64,000 nt of DNA from Gemmobacter megaterium (GCF_900156815.1 NZ_FTOT01000009.1:1-64000); one strand, 5' to 3'. Shown: positions 49,574-58,380, numbered from the stretch's first letter. Notes: generated by a model from the sequence alone, not told the origin. Program-made: numbers and translations.

Positions 49574-50209
49574 TCAGCCTTCTGGTTTGAAATGGTCGGG
49601 GTGGGCCGCCTGAACGGCCGGGATGTCATTCAGCGCCGCCATGATGGCGGTGATGCGCGGCAGGGCAGACGTGTCGATGCCCCAGCGCGCCGCATTATAC
49701 ATTTGCGGCACAAGGCACAGGTCGGCCAGGGTGGGCGTATCGCCGTGGCAATACCGGCCGGTGGCCGTATCCCCCAGCATCCGCTCGACTGCGGCAAGGC
49801 CGGGAGGAATGAACCGCTGCATCCAGCTTTCCATGGTGATCGCCCCGCCCGAGGCGTCGACCGCATGGCGCGCGACGGAAAGATTGCAGACCGGATGGAT
49901 CTCCATCGCCACGGCATGAGCCAGGGCACGCACCCGTGCACGCCCGGCCGCATCGGCGGGCAAGAGGCCCAGCCCGCGGGTTTCGTCCAGATATTCGAGG
50001 ATGGCCAGCGATTGGGTGAGCGTCTGGCCGTCAATCTCCAGCGTCGGAACCAGCCCTTGCGGATTGCGCGCCAGGTTTTGCGTATCCCGATGTTCTCCGG
50101 TCAGCAGATTCACCGAGACCGCCTGCCAGTCCAGCCCGGCAAGCCCCAGCGCGATGCGGACCCGGTAGCTGGCCGATGATCGCCAGTAGTCGTAAAGCAC
50201 GACGCCCAT
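49574..50209 (-). CDS. maiA: Maleylacetoacetate isomerase (zeta-class GST)
   Basis: This 211-residue protein has the zeta GST active-site motif SSASYRVRIALGLAG (the SSxSxRVR/C loop). NPQGLVPTLEIDG holds the cis-Pro, LTQSLAILEYLDET binds glutathione, and GDTPTLADLCLVPQMYNAAR is the C-terminal helix box. It isomerises maleylacetoacetate to fumarylacetoacetate in tyrosine/homogentisate degradation. GGAG precedes ATG 50209. It forms an operon with the thiolase gene. Confidence 0.9.
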   Translation of the reverse strand: MGVVLYDYWRSSASYRVRIALGLAGLDWQAVSVNLLTGEHRDTQNLARNPQGLVPTLEIDGQTLTQSLAILEYLDETRGLGLLPADAAGRARVRALAHAVAMEIHPVCNLSVARHAVDASGGAITMESWMQRFIPPGLAAVERMLGDTATGRYCHGDTPTLADLCLVPQMYNAARWGIDTSALPRITAIMAALNDIPAVQAAHPDHFKPEG

Positions 50210-50310
50210 GATCTCCCCCCTTTGCCCGGCGCGGATCATTGGCGGGGCCGGACCCAGCGTCAAGGGGCGCCGTGCTGCATGTGCAAACGACGTTGCGCCA
50301 CTTGGAACAC

Positions 50311-51381
50311 TCAGGCCGCGTCGCTGTCGCTGAGCGGCGCCAGCCCGGAGGGGCGCGTATGGGGGGTGAACAGCTTTTCCAGGCTGAAGGAGGATTGCCT
50401 GCCGAGATCGTCAAAATGCCGGTTCAGCCAGTCGTCCGCCCATTCCCGCCCGCGCTCGAACAGCTTTTGCAGATAGGCCCAGTCGGCATTCAGCTTGCTG
50501 GACGCAGCCAGATCCCGCAGATCCTCGGCGCAGTGGATCATGTGCAGACGGACCTCGCCTTGCAGATCCACCCGGCCCTGATCGGCAAGCTGGCGCAACA
50601 GGTCCAGCGTGCGCAGTTCCTTGATAAGACTGGTGTTGAAGCTGATCTCGTTCATGCGATTGATGATCTCGCGCGCGGAACGCGGGATCTCGTCCCGCAG
50701 CATCGGGTTCAACTGGACGATCAGCACGTCGTGCTCGCCCCGGTCAATGACAAGCGGGAACAAGGCGGGGTTGGCGGAGAACCCGCCATCCCAATAGGCC
50801 TCGCCGTCGATTTCCACCGCCTGATACATCTGTGGCAGACAGGCCGAGGCCATGACCGCCTCTGTCGAAAGGTCGCCAGTGGAAAAGGTGCGGGCCTGTC
50901 CTGTGCGCACGCTGGTGGCGGTGACATGCACCTTGATCGCTTCGCAGCGGTTGAGGACGGCGAAATCCACCTGTTCGGCAACCAGATCCTGCAAGGGGTT
51001 CAGCCCAAGCGGGTTCAATTCATAGGGCGAGAACATCCGGCTCAGGCCATCCAGCATCAGATAGGCGGGCGAATTGTCTAGCGAATCGTTGCCCATCAGC
51101 CGGTCCCATGGCGAGGGTTGCATGGGGGAAAACCGCGCCGCCTCGCTGACCGCTTGCCAAAAGCGGGTCAGCGCCGCGCGGGCCCCTTCGGCCCCGCCGG
51201 TTTCATAGGCGGCGGCCAGAACCACCGCATTCATTGCGCCTGCGCTGGTGCCGCTGATCTGGTCGATCCGCAGGCGGGAATCCTCCAGCAAGCGGTCCAG
51301 CACGCCCCAGGCAAGGGCGCCATGCGAGCCGCCACCCTGAAGGGCAAGGCGGATCGGAAGCTGGTTTTCTGGCTTTGCCAT
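50311..51381 (-). CDS. Patatin-like phospholipase
   Basis: This 356-residue protein has the patatin oxyanion loop RLALQGGGSHGALAWGVLDR, nucleophile S46 in SGTSAGAMNAV and catalytic D198 in YWDGGFSANPALFPL. No signal peptide is seen, so it acts in the cytosol or on the inner membrane, releasing fatty acids from lipids. The C-terminal helical part (WAYLQKLFERGREWADDWLN) is typical of the Rhodobacterales form. ATG 51381 begins MAKPENQLP. Confidence 0.9.
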   Translation of the reverse strand: MAKPENQLPIRLALQGGGSHGALAWGVLDRLLEDSRLRIDQISGTSAGAMNAVVLAAAYETGGAEGARAALTRFWQAVSEAARFSPMQPSPWDRLMGNDSLDNSPAYLMLDGLSRMFSPYELNPLGLNPLQDLVAEQVDFAVLNRCEAIKVHVTATSVRTGQARTFSTGDLSTEAVMASACLPQMYQAVEIDGEAYWDGGFSANPALFPLVIDRGEHDVLIVQLNPMLRDEIPRSAREIINRMNEISFNTSLIKELRTLDLLRQLADQGRVDLQGEVRLHMIHCAEDLRDLAASSKLNADWAYLQKLFERGREWADDWLNRHFDDLGRQSSFSLEKLFTPHTRPSGLAPLSDSDAA

Positions 51382-51466
51382 GAATTGCGACTCCTGCGGG
51401 CATGTCTGGCACCACCATGCCCGAAACCGACCTGCACAACAAGGAAATGCTGCGGCGCAGCAAATT

Positions 51467-52099
51467 TCAGAGTGCCCCGATTCCGCGCAGGACGATATCC
51501 TTGACGCTTTGTTTGGCATCGCTCCATTGCTGATCCGTCAAGGCCCGGCCACCGTTCAGGGTTTCGATCTGATGGCCGAAATCGGCATAGTGCTGGGTCG
51601 TGGCCCACAGCATGTACAGCAGATGGCGCGGATCGACGGGGGCCATGCGTCCGTCCGCGATCCATCGGTTGATCACTGCGACGCGCCCTTCTGTCCAATC
51701 GCGCAAGGTTGTTTCCAGGTAGTCCTGGATCACGGGGGCGCCGTGCATCACCTCGGAGGCCCAGACCTTGGATCCGTGCGGATGCTGGCGGCTGATCTCC
51801 ATTTTGGCGTCGATATAGGCTGCGATGCCTTGGGCGGGGTCTTCGGCATGGTCCATGGCATCGGCGGCGTGCAGCCAGATCTCGAAGATCTCCTGCACGA
51901 CACGGCGATAGAGATCTTCCTTGGTGGTGAAATAATAGTGCAGATTTGCCTTGGGCAACCCGGCCATATCCGCGATCAACTGCATGGTTGCACCGCCAAA
52001 CCCCGCCTCGGCAAAGACTTTTTCGGCTGCCTGCAAAATGAGCCGTTCATTCTGCTCGCGGATCTCTTGCCGGCGCATGGGGCGTGCGGTTTCGGTCAT
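51467..52099 (-). CDS. rutR: TetR-family regulator of the RutR type
   Basis: This 210-residue protein has a TetR HTH (ERLILQAAEKVFAEAGFGGA, TMQLIADMAGLPKANLHYYF). Its ligand domain resembles RutR/YcdC (EVMHGAPVIQDYLETTLRDW, RHLLYMLWATTQHYADFGHQ). RutR senses uracil and controls pyrimidine use by binding TTGACCA-N2-TGGTCAA-like sites. Two TGACC-N4-GGTCA palindromes lie between it and the divergent pyrimidine operon, which supports this identity. It probably represses that operon and itself. Confidence 0.85.
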   Translation of the reverse strand: MTETARPMRRQEIREQNERLILQAAEKVFAEAGFGGATMQLIADMAGLPKANLHYYFTTKEDLYRRVVQEIFEIWLHAADAMDHAEDPAQGIAAYIDAKMEISRQHPHGSKVWASEVMHGAPVIQDYLETTLRDWTEGRVAVINRWIADGRMAPVDPRHLLYMLWATTQHYADFGHQIETLNGGRALTDQQWSDAKQSVKDIVLRGIGAL

Positions 52100-52125
52100 G
52101 GCGCCTCGCGGTTCAAGAAAGTCGT

Positions 52126-52139
52126 TGACCGGATGGTCA
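52126..52139. promoter_or_regulatory. RutR-like operator 1
   Basis: TGACC-GGAT-GGTCA is a perfect 5+5 palindrome, 27 nt upstream of the rutR-like start codon. It matches the half-sites of the known RutR box. Its centre lies 34 nt from operator 2. Confidence 0.7.
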
Positions 52140-52159
52140 GGTTATGGTGCCTTCCTATC

Positions 52160-52173
52160 TGACCATACGGTCA
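52160..52173. promoter_or_regulatory. RutR-like operator 2
   Basis: TGACC-ATAC-GGTCA is a perfect 5+5 palindrome, 54 nt upstream of the amidohydrolase start codon. Two boxes about three helical turns apart would let two dimers lie on one face and close both divergent promoters. Confidence 0.7.
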
Positions 52174-52226
52174 GGAACAGATTCCAGGCAAGGGGCGCAA
52201 AGACCCCTGTCGACAGGGAGCAAGCG

Positions 52227-53477
52227 ATGACGCCAGCAGGACAGAATCTGCGGATCGATTCCGCGCGGCTGTGGAACAGCCTGATGGAGATGGCGCAGAT
52301 CGGGCCGGGTGTTGCGGGCGGCAACAACCGCCAGACGCTGACCGATGCCGATGGCGAGGGGCGCCACCTGTTCGCCCGCTGGTGCGCCGATGCGGGCATG
52401 ACGATGGGCGTCGACACGATGGGCAACATGTTCGCCACGCGGGCGGGGACCGACCCGGAGGCCCTGCCGGTCTATATGGGCAGCCATCTGGATACCCAGC
52501 CGACGGGCGGCAAATATGACGGCGTTCTGGGCGTTCTGGGGGCGTTGGAAGTCGTGCGCACGATGAATGACATGGGGGTGCAGACCCGCCGCCCCATCGT
52601 TGTCACCAACTGGACCAACGAAGAGGGCACGCGGTTTGCCCCGGCCATGCTGGCAAGTGGCGTCTTTGCCGGAATGCACACGCAGGACTATGCCTATGAC
52701 CGCGTCGATGCCGAAGGCAAGCGGTTCGGCGACGAACTCGCCCGTATCGGCTGGGTCGGCGAGGAATCCGTCGGCGCGCGCAAGATGCACGCCATGCTGG
52801 AGCTGCACATCGAACAGGGCCCGATCCTGGAGGCCGAGGGCAAGAATATCGGCGTGGTGACCCATGGCCAGGGGCTGTGGTGGTTGCAGATCACCCTGAC
52901 CGGCAAGGATGCGCATACCGGGTCCACCCCGATGGCCATGCGGGTGAATGCGGGCCTTGGCATGGCGCGGGTGACCGAACGTGTCCACCAGATCGCCATG
53001 AGCCATCAGCCCGATGCGGTGGGCGCCATTGGCCATGTGCAGGTGTTCCCCAACAGCCGCAACGTGATCCCCGGCAAGGTGGTGTTCACCGTTGACATCC
53101 GCACCCCGCATCAGGCCAAGCTTGACGCCATGCGCGCCGAGGTCGAACGCGCCGCCCATGCCGTGGCGGCCGAACTGGGCCTGGGATGCGAGATCGAGGC
53201 GGTCGGGCATTTCGATCCGGTGACGTTCGACCCCGGTCTGGTCCAGGTGGTGCGCGGCGCGGCCGAACGGCTGGGCTACAGCCACATGGATATTGTCAGC
53301 GGCGCCGGCCACGACGCCTGCTGGATCAACCGCGTGGCGCCGACCGTGATGATCATGTGCCCCTGCGTCGGCGGCCTCAGCCACAACGAGGCCGAGGAGA
53401 TTTCGCCGGAATGGGCGGCGGCGGGCACCGATGTGCTGCTTCATGCGGCGCTTGAGGTGGCGGAGGTTGTGGGGTGA
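52227..53477 (+). CDS. Zn-dependent N-carbamoyl amino acid hydrolase / beta-ureidopropionase
   Basis: This 416-residue M20-type amidase has metal ligands in GSHLDTQPTGGKYDG, TNWTNEEGTRFAPAM and LELHIEQGPILEAEG. Its dimerisation-domain signature is DAHTGSTPMAMRVNAG and its final His ligand is in GGLSHNEAEEISPEW; GAGHDACWINRV is also conserved. Family members hydrolyse N-carbamoyl-beta-alanine (third step of reductive uracil breakdown) or N-carbamoyl amino acids. The dihydropyrimidinase gene downstream makes the uracil/thymine route likely. ATG 52227 has CAGGGAG upstream. First gene of the cluster. Confidence 0.92.
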   Translation: MTPAGQNLRIDSARLWNSLMEMAQIGPGVAGGNNRQTLTDADGEGRHLFARWCADAGMTMGVDTMGNMFATRAGTDPEALPVYMGSHLDTQPTGGKYDGVLGVLGALEVVRTMNDMGVQTRRPIVVTNWTNEEGTRFAPAMLASGVFAGMHTQDYAYDRVDAEGKRFGDELARIGWVGEESVGARKMHAMLELHIEQGPILEAEGKNIGVVTHGQGLWWLQITLTGKDAHTGSTPMAMRVNAGLGMARVTERVHQIAMSHQPDAVGAIGHVQVFPNSRNVIPGKVVFTVDIRTPHQAKLDAMRAEVERAAHAVAAELGLGCEIEAVGHFDPVTFDPGLVQVVRGAAERLGYSHMDIVSGAGHDACWINRVAPTVMIMCPCVGGLSHNEAEEISPEWAAAGTDVLLHAALEVAEVVG

Positions 53478-53543
53478 TCGGACACACCAACCCCGCCCCG
53501 GCCCGATGCCTCGTCCCGCATTCCGCGCCCGATCGTACCAGAG

Positions 53544-53564
53544 GCCCCGGCTCCGGGCCGGGGC
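53544..53564 (+). terminator. Intra-operon hairpin between amidohydrolase and dihydropyrimidinase genes
   Basis: GCCCCGGC pairs with GCCGGGGC around a 5-nt loop, within a 117-nt gap. It has no T run, so partial attenuation or mRNA stabilisation is more likely than full termination. Confidence 0.45.
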
Positions 53565-53594
53565 GGGTTGCCCTTCATCCAGCAGAGGCCGCAC

Positions 53595-55046
53595 ATGACC
53601 ACCATCATCCGTAACGGCACCATCGTCACCGCAGACCTGACCACCAAGGCCGACGTCCGTATCGAGAACGGCGTGATCACCGAGATCGGGCAGAACCTGA
53701 CAGGTGGCACCGAGCTTGACGCCACCGGCTGCTATGTCATGCCCGGCGGGATTGATCCGCATACCCATCTGGAGATGCCCTTCATGGGCACATATTCGGC
53801 GGATGATTTCGAATCCGGGACGCGGGCCGCGCTGGCGGGGGGCACCACGATGGTGGTGGACTTCGTGCTGCCCGGTCAGGGCCAGGGCCTGATGGATGCC
53901 GCGCAGATGTGGCACAACAAGTCGGGCCGCGCCCATTGCGACTACAGCTATCACATGGCCATCACCTGGTGGGGTGAAAAGGTGTGGGAAGACATGGAGG
54001 CCAGCGTCAAGGCCGGCATGACCAGCTTCAAGCACTTCATGGCCTACAAGGGCGCCTTGATGGTGAACGACGACGAGATGTTCCAGTCGTTCCGCCGGGT
54101 GGGCGATCTGGGCGGTATTGCGATGGTCCATGCCGAGAACGGCGACGTGGTGGCCGAACTGACCGCCCGCCTGCTGGCCGAGGGCAACACCGGCCCCGAA
54201 GGCCACGCCTATTCCCGCCCGCCGCAGGTCGAGGGCGAGGCGGCCAACCGCGCCATCATGATTGCAGACATGGCGGGCGTGCCGCTCTATGTCGTGCACA
54301 CCAGTTGCGAGGACAGCCACGAGGCGATCCGCCGCGCGCGCCAACAGGGCAAGCGCGTCTGGGGCGAGCCGCTGATCCAGCATCTGGTGCTGGATGAAAG
54401 CGAATATTTCCACCCCGACTGGGACCATGCCGCGCGCCGGGTCATGTCGCCGCCGTTCCGCAACAAGCAGCATCAGGACAGCCTGTGGGCCGGGCTGCAA
54501 TCTGGGTCGTTGTCCTGCGTGGCGACGGATCACTGCGCCTTTACCACCGACCAGAAACGCTATGGCGTGGGCGATTTCTCGAAAATCCCCAATGGAACCG
54601 GCGGGTTGCAGGACCGGCTGCCAGTGCTTTGGGCGCAAGGGGTGAACACCGGGCGGCTGACGCCGAACGAATTCGTTGCGGTGACCAGCACCAATATTGC
54701 CAAGATCCTCAACATGTACCCCAAGAAGGGTGCGGTTCTGGTGGGGGCCGATGCCGATCTTGTGGTCTGGGACCCCGAGAAAACGGGCGTGGTTTCCGCC
54801 GCGACCCAGCAGTCCGCCATTGATTACAACGTGTTCGAGGGCCAAAAGCTCAAGGGGATGCCGCGCTATACCCTGACGCGCGGTCGCGTCGCGGTGGAAG
54901 ACGGCGCCATGAAGCCGCAAGAGGGCTGGGGCCAGTTCACCCCGCGCGCCCCGCGCCCCGCCGTCAACCGCGCGCTGAGCCAGTGGAAAGAGCTGACCGC
55001 ACCGCGCCCCGTGAAGCGCAGCGGGATTCCGGCGACGGGGGTCTGA
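53595..55046 (+). CDS. hydA: Dihydropyrimidinase (hydantoinase)
   Basis: This 483-residue amidohydrolase has the metal motif DPHTHLEMPF (H56, H58), the likely carboxylated K152 in FKHFMAYKGALMVNDDEMF, HAENGDVV, VVHTSCEDS and VATDHCAFTTDQK. It opens dihydrouracil, dihydrothymine or hydantoins to N-carbamoyl products, which the upstream gene then hydrolyses. Start MTTIIRNGTIV with AGAGG upstream. The NADPH/NADH-dependent first enzyme (dihydropyrimidine dehydrogenase) is not in this window. Confidence 0.95.
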   Translation: MTTIIRNGTIVTADLTTKADVRIENGVITEIGQNLTGGTELDATGCYVMPGGIDPHTHLEMPFMGTYSADDFESGTRAALAGGTTMVVDFVLPGQGQGLMDAAQMWHNKSGRAHCDYSYHMAITWWGEKVWEDMEASVKAGMTSFKHFMAYKGALMVNDDEMFQSFRRVGDLGGIAMVHAENGDVVAELTARLLAEGNTGPEGHAYSRPPQVEGEAANRAIMIADMAGVPLYVVHTSCEDSHEAIRRARQQGKRVWGEPLIQHLVLDESEYFHPDWDHAARRVMSPPFRNKQHQDSLWAGLQSGSLSCVATDHCAFTTDQKRYGVGDFSKIPNGTGGLQDRLPVLWAQGVNTGRLTPNEFVAVTSTNIAKILNMYPKKGAVLVGADADLVVWDPEKTGVVSAATQQSAIDYNVFEGQKLKGMPRYTLTRGRVAVEDGAMKPQEGWGQFTPRAPRPAVNRALSQWKELTAPRPVKRSGIPATGV

Positions 55047-55139
55047 TCCGGCCATGATCCCGCAGCCAAGCCACGTTTCCGACTGGCCGAGCCAACCATA
55101 CCGATGCCATGTTGCGCCAGACCCCAAAAGGAGAGCAAC

Positions 55140-55835
55140 ATGAAAACGGCATTGATCATCGGCGGTGGCTCGGGCATGGGCGCCGCTTCGGCGCGCGCAC
55201 TGGCCGAGGACGGGTTTGCAGTGGGCATCTTGTCGTCGTCGGGCAAGGGCGTGGCACTAGCCGAGGAACTGGGCGGCATCGGCATGACCGGCACAAATCG
55301 GTCCGAAGCCGACATCAAGGGCCTGGTCGAGGCGATGCAGGAAAAATGGGGCCGCGTCGATGTGCTGGTCAACAGCGCAGGCCACGGCCCCAAGGGGCCG
55401 CTGCTGGACCTGACCGATGCCGATTGGCACGAGGGGGTCGAGGTCTATTTCCTCAATGTCGTGCGGGCGGTGCGGGCCGTGACGCCGGTGATGGAATGGC
55501 AGGGCGGCGGCGCGATCATCAACATCTCGACCGCCTGGGCGTTCGAACCGTCGGACATGTTCCCGACCTCGGCCTTTGCACGGGCGGGGCTGGCCAGCTT
55601 TACCAAGATCTTCACCGACACCTATGGCGCCCGGAACATTCGCATGAACAACGTCCTGCCCGGCTGGATCGACAGCCTGCCGCAAAAGGACGAGCGTGCC
55701 GCTGCCGTTCCATTGGGTCGCTATGGCACGGCAGAGGAGATCGGGCGGACGGTCGCCTTTCTGGCCTCGGACGGGGCGGGGTATATCACCGGGCAGAACA
55801 TCCGCGTCGATGGCGGATTGATGCGGGGGGTGTGA
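55140..55835 (+). CDS. SDR-fold protein with a degenerate active site
   Basis: This 231-residue protein has the Rossmann motif IIGGGSGMGAASARAL (8-14), NSAG (78-81), INISTAW and the C-terminal GYITGQNIRVDGGLM. Where classical SDRs have YxxxK, this has S144-AFA-R148 in FPTSAFARAGLASF, so the usual Tyr and Lys are missing. It may bind NAD(P) without normal redox catalysis, or use other residues, as some divergent SDR groups do. It lies inside the pyrimidine operon; AAGGAG precedes the ATG, and its stop overlaps the VOC gene. Confidence 0.8.
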   Translation: MKTALIIGGGSGMGAASARALAEDGFAVGILSSSGKGVALAEELGGIGMTGTNRSEADIKGLVEAMQEKWGRVDVLVNSAGHGPKGPLLDLTDADWHEGVEVYFLNVVRAVRAVTPVMEWQGGGAIINISTAWAFEPSDMFPTSAFARAGLASFTKIFTDTYGARNIRMNNVLPGWIDSLPQKDERAAAVPLGRYGTAEEIGRTVAFLASDGAGYITGQNIRVDGGLMRGV

Positions 55836-56257
55836 TGGTGGGCAGCCCGATCACCGGCGTTCTGGAAACGGCGGTCTATGTCGATGACCTGGACGCCGCG
55901 CGGCGGTTCTATGGCGCGGTGCTGGGTCTGTCCGAGATCATGGCTCAGGACGGGCGGCACGTGTTTTTCCGCTGCGGATCGACCGTGCTGCTGGTGTTCC
56001 GGGCCGAGGCCACGCGCGAACCGCCTGCGCCCGACGCCCTTCCGGTGCCTCCCCATGGCACCGTGGGCGCGGGTCACGTCTGCTTTGCCGTGCCCGAGGC
56101 GGCGCTTGCGGCCATGGTGCACCGCCTGACCGGGGCCGGCGTGGACATCGAGAGCGATTTTTGCTGGCCCTGGGGGCCGCGGTCCGTCTATGTCCGCGAT
56201 CCGGCAGGGAATTCGGTCGAATTTGCCTCACCGAAGCTGTGGGAGATGCCTGAATGA
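55835..56257 (+). CDS. VOC/glyoxalase superfamily protein
   Basis: This 140-residue protein has two beta-alpha-beta-beta-beta halves: TGVLETAVYVDDLDAARRFY, GLSEIMAQDGRHVFFRCGST, then HGTVGAGHVCFAVPEAALAA and SVYVRDPAGNSVEFASPKLW. Metal-ligand positions (His in the second half, Glu in SVEFA) are plausible. Family reactions range from lyases to resistance proteins; the substrate is unknown. Its ATG overlaps the SDR stop (TGATG) and its end overlaps the ABC ATPase gene (ATGA). Confidence 0.82.
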   Translation: MVGSPITGVLETAVYVDDLDAARRFYGAVLGLSEIMAQDGRHVFFRCGSTVLLVFRAEATREPPAPDALPVPPHGTVGAGHVCFAVPEAALAAMVHRLTGAGVDIESDFCWPWGPRSVYVRDPAGNSVEFASPKLWEMPE

Positions 56258-57042
56258 CGACGACCGCCCCGCCGGTGATCGAGGCCAAGGGCCTGAACCT
56301 GGTGTTCCAGACCGCCGACGGGCCGGTCCATGCGCTCAAGGATGTGGACCTGACCATCCGCAAAGGCGATTTCGTGTCGTTCATAGGGCCGTCGGGCTGT
56401 GGCAAGACCACCTTTCTGCGCTGTGTCGCGGCGCTGGAAACCGCCACGGGCGGTACGTTGACCGTCAACGGCATGACCCCGGACGAGGCGCGGCGCAAGC
56501 GGGCCTATGGGTATGTCTTTCAGGCGGCGGGTCTCTATCCGTGGCGCACCATCGCTGGCAACATCCGTCTGCCGTTGGAGATCATGGGTTTTGACCGCGC
56601 AGAGCAGAACCGTCGGGTCGAGCGCGTGCTGGATCTGGTCGAACTGTCGGGCTTTGGCAAGAAATACCCCTGGCAGCTTTCGGGCGGAATGCAGCAGCGC
56701 GCCAGCATCGCGCGGGCGCTGGCCTTTGATGCCGATATACTGCTGATGGACGAACCCTTTGGCGCGCTGGACGAAATCGTCCGCGACCGTCTGAACGAAG
56801 AGGTGCTGAAGCTGTGGGCTGCCACCGGCAAGACGGTGGGCTTTGTCACCCATTCGATCCCCGAGGCAGTGTATCTGTCGACCAAGATCGTGGTGATGTC
56901 GCCGCGTCCAGGCCGGATCACCGATGTGATCGACAGCCCCCTGCCGCGCGAGCGCCCGCTGGATATCCGCGACAGCCGCGAATTCATCGAGATTGCACAT
57001 CGTGTGCGCGAGGGGCTGCGGGCGGGGCATGTCGATGACTGA
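56254..57042 (+). CDS. ABC transporter ATPase (NitT/TauT type)
   Basis: This 262-residue ATPase has Walker A GPSGCGKT (45-52), the Q-loop YVFQAAGLYPWRT, signature QLSGGMQQRASIARAL, Walker B ILLMDEPFGALDE and the H-loop FVTHSIPEAVYLS. It is the SsuB/TauB/ThiZ-like class and should power the two permeases encoded downstream. The substrate is presumably a pyrimidine or hydantoin, inferred from the operon. Confidence 0.93.
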   Translation: MTTTAPPVIEAKGLNLVFQTADGPVHALKDVDLTIRKGDFVSFIGPSGCGKTTFLRCVAALETATGGTLTVNGMTPDEARRKRAYGYVFQAAGLYPWRTIAGNIRLPLEIMGFDRAEQNRRVERVLDLVELSGFGKKYPWQLSGGMQQRASIARALAFDADILLMDEPFGALDEIVRDRLNEEVLKLWAATGKTVGFVTHSIPEAVYLSTKIVVMSPRPGRITDVIDSPLPRERPLDIRDSREFIEIAHRVREGLRAGHVDD

Positions 57043-57487
57043 GGTGCTCTACCGCGATGCGACGCCTGCCGATGCACCGGCCTGCGCCGACCTGTTGCAG
57101 GATTGGCTGGAGGCAACCGACTGGATGCCCGACCTGCATGGCCGCGATGCGACGCACGGCTGGGTGACGGGCCATCTGTTCCCCTCCACGCAGGTCATCG
57201 TCGCGCAGGGGCAGGCCGGGCTTGTCGGATTTGTCGCCGTGGATGCCGATGGACAGGTGCTGCAGTTGCAGGTGGCCGAAGGCGCGCGCGGGCAGAGGGT
57301 GGGGCATCGGTTGCTGGCGCTTGCGCGGGTGCGCAGCACGGCAGGGCTGAGTCTGTGGTGTTTTGCCGCCAATGGCGCTGCCCTGCGGTTTTATGCCCGC
57401 GAAGGGTTTCGTGAAGCCGCGCGCACCGAGGGCGGCAACGCCGAGGGCCTGCCCGATATCCATCTGGTGCAGGAGCAGGCAGCATGA
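57029..57487 (+). CDS. GNAT-family N-acetyltransferase
   Basis: This 152-residue protein starts with VLYRDATPADAPACADLLQD and has the acetyl-CoA loop VAEGARGQRVGHRLLALAR (Q/RxxGxG/A type) and the closing FYAREGFREAARTEGGN. The gene lies between the ABC ATPase and permease genes and overlaps both, so it is bound to the same transcript. It might acetylate a toxic amine intermediate or a protein; there is no direct evidence. Start 57029 or 57035. Confidence 0.83.
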   Translation: MSMTEVLYRDATPADAPACADLLQDWLEATDWMPDLHGRDATHGWVTGHLFPSTQVIVAQGQAGLVGFVAVDADGQVLQLQVAEGARGQRVGHRLLALARVRSTAGLSLWCFAANGAALRFYAREGFREAARTEGGNAEGLPDIHLVQEQAA

Positions 57488-58380
57488 GACGCTCTGTCCT
57501 GCCGGTCGTTGTCGTTGTGCTGGCGATCCTTGCCATCTGGTATGCCGCCGCCGTCTGGATGAACGCGCAATGGACCCGCGATCAGGCCGCGCGGGCCGGC
57601 GTGCAGATCGGCTGGTCCGACATTGCCCGCGATGCCATGCAGCAGGAGCGCCCGGTTCTGCCCGTGCCGCATCAGGTTGCCGCCGAGTTCTGGCGCCTGA
57701 CCTGGGTCGAGGAGGCAACCGGCCGCCGGGGTATCGTGCAATCGGGCAGCCTGTCGAACCGCGGTCTTGTGTATCATGCGCTGGCCACCCTGTCGGCGAC
57801 CGCGCTGGGCTTTGGTTTCGGGGCGGGGTTCGGGATCCTGCTGGCGGTGGGCATCGTCTACAACCGCGCCATGGACATGAGTGTGATGCCCTGGGCGATT
57901 GCCAGCCAGACCATCCCCATCGTGGCCATTGCTCCGATGATCATCGTCGTGCTGAATTCCGTGGGCATTTCCGGCCTGATCCCCAAGGCGATCATCGCAG
58001 CCTATCTGAGCTTTTTTCCTGTGGCCGTTGGTATGGTCAAGGGCCTGCGCAGCCCCGACGGGATGCAGCTTGATCAGTTGCGCACCTACAATGCAACGGC
58101 AGGGCAGGCGTTCTGGAAGCTGCGCCTGCCGGCGTCAATGCCGTATCTGTTCGCCTCGCTCAAGGTCGGGGTGGCGGCCTCGCTGGTCGGTACCATCGTG
58201 GCGGAACTGCCGTTGGGCGGCGCTGGCCTTGGGACGCGGTTGCTTGCAGGCAGCTATTATGGCCAGACCATCCAGATATGGGCCACGCTGATTGCTGCGG
58301 CGCTGCTGGCCTCGGCGATGGTGGGTGCCGTCGGCCTCGTGCAGAGGGTCACACTCAAGCGCATGGGGTTCAGCCGATGA
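57484..58380 (+). CDS. ABC transporter permease 1
   Basis: This 298-residue inner-membrane protein has an N-terminal span (VLPVVVVVLAILAIWYAAAV), a periplasmic loop, then five spans. The BPD_transp_1 coupling motif is LRTYNATAGQAFWKLRLPASMPYL (EAA-type loop). It pairs with permease 2 as a heterodimer. It overlaps its neighbours by ATGA on both sides. Confidence 0.9.
   Translation: MRRSVLPVVVVVLAILAIWYAAAVWMNAQWTRDQAARAGVQIGWSDIARDAMQQERPVLPVPHQVAAEFWRLTWVEEATGRRGIVQSGSLSNRGLVYHALATLSATALGFGFGAGFGILLAVGIVYNRAMDMSVMPWAIASQTIPIVAIAPMIIVVLNSVGISGLIPKAIIAAYLSFFPVAVGMVKGLRSPDGMQLDQLRTYNATAGQAFWKLRLPASMPYLFASLKVGVAASLVGTIVAELPLGGAGLGTRLLAGSYYGQTIQIWATLIAAALLASAMVGAVGLVQRVTLKRMGFSR

Noticed and set aside
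52155-55127. A 990-residue minus-strand open frame
   Set aside because: It is antisense to the amidohydrolase and dihydropyrimidinase genes, whose motifs are complete; its His/Gly/Arg-rich sequence has no family features.
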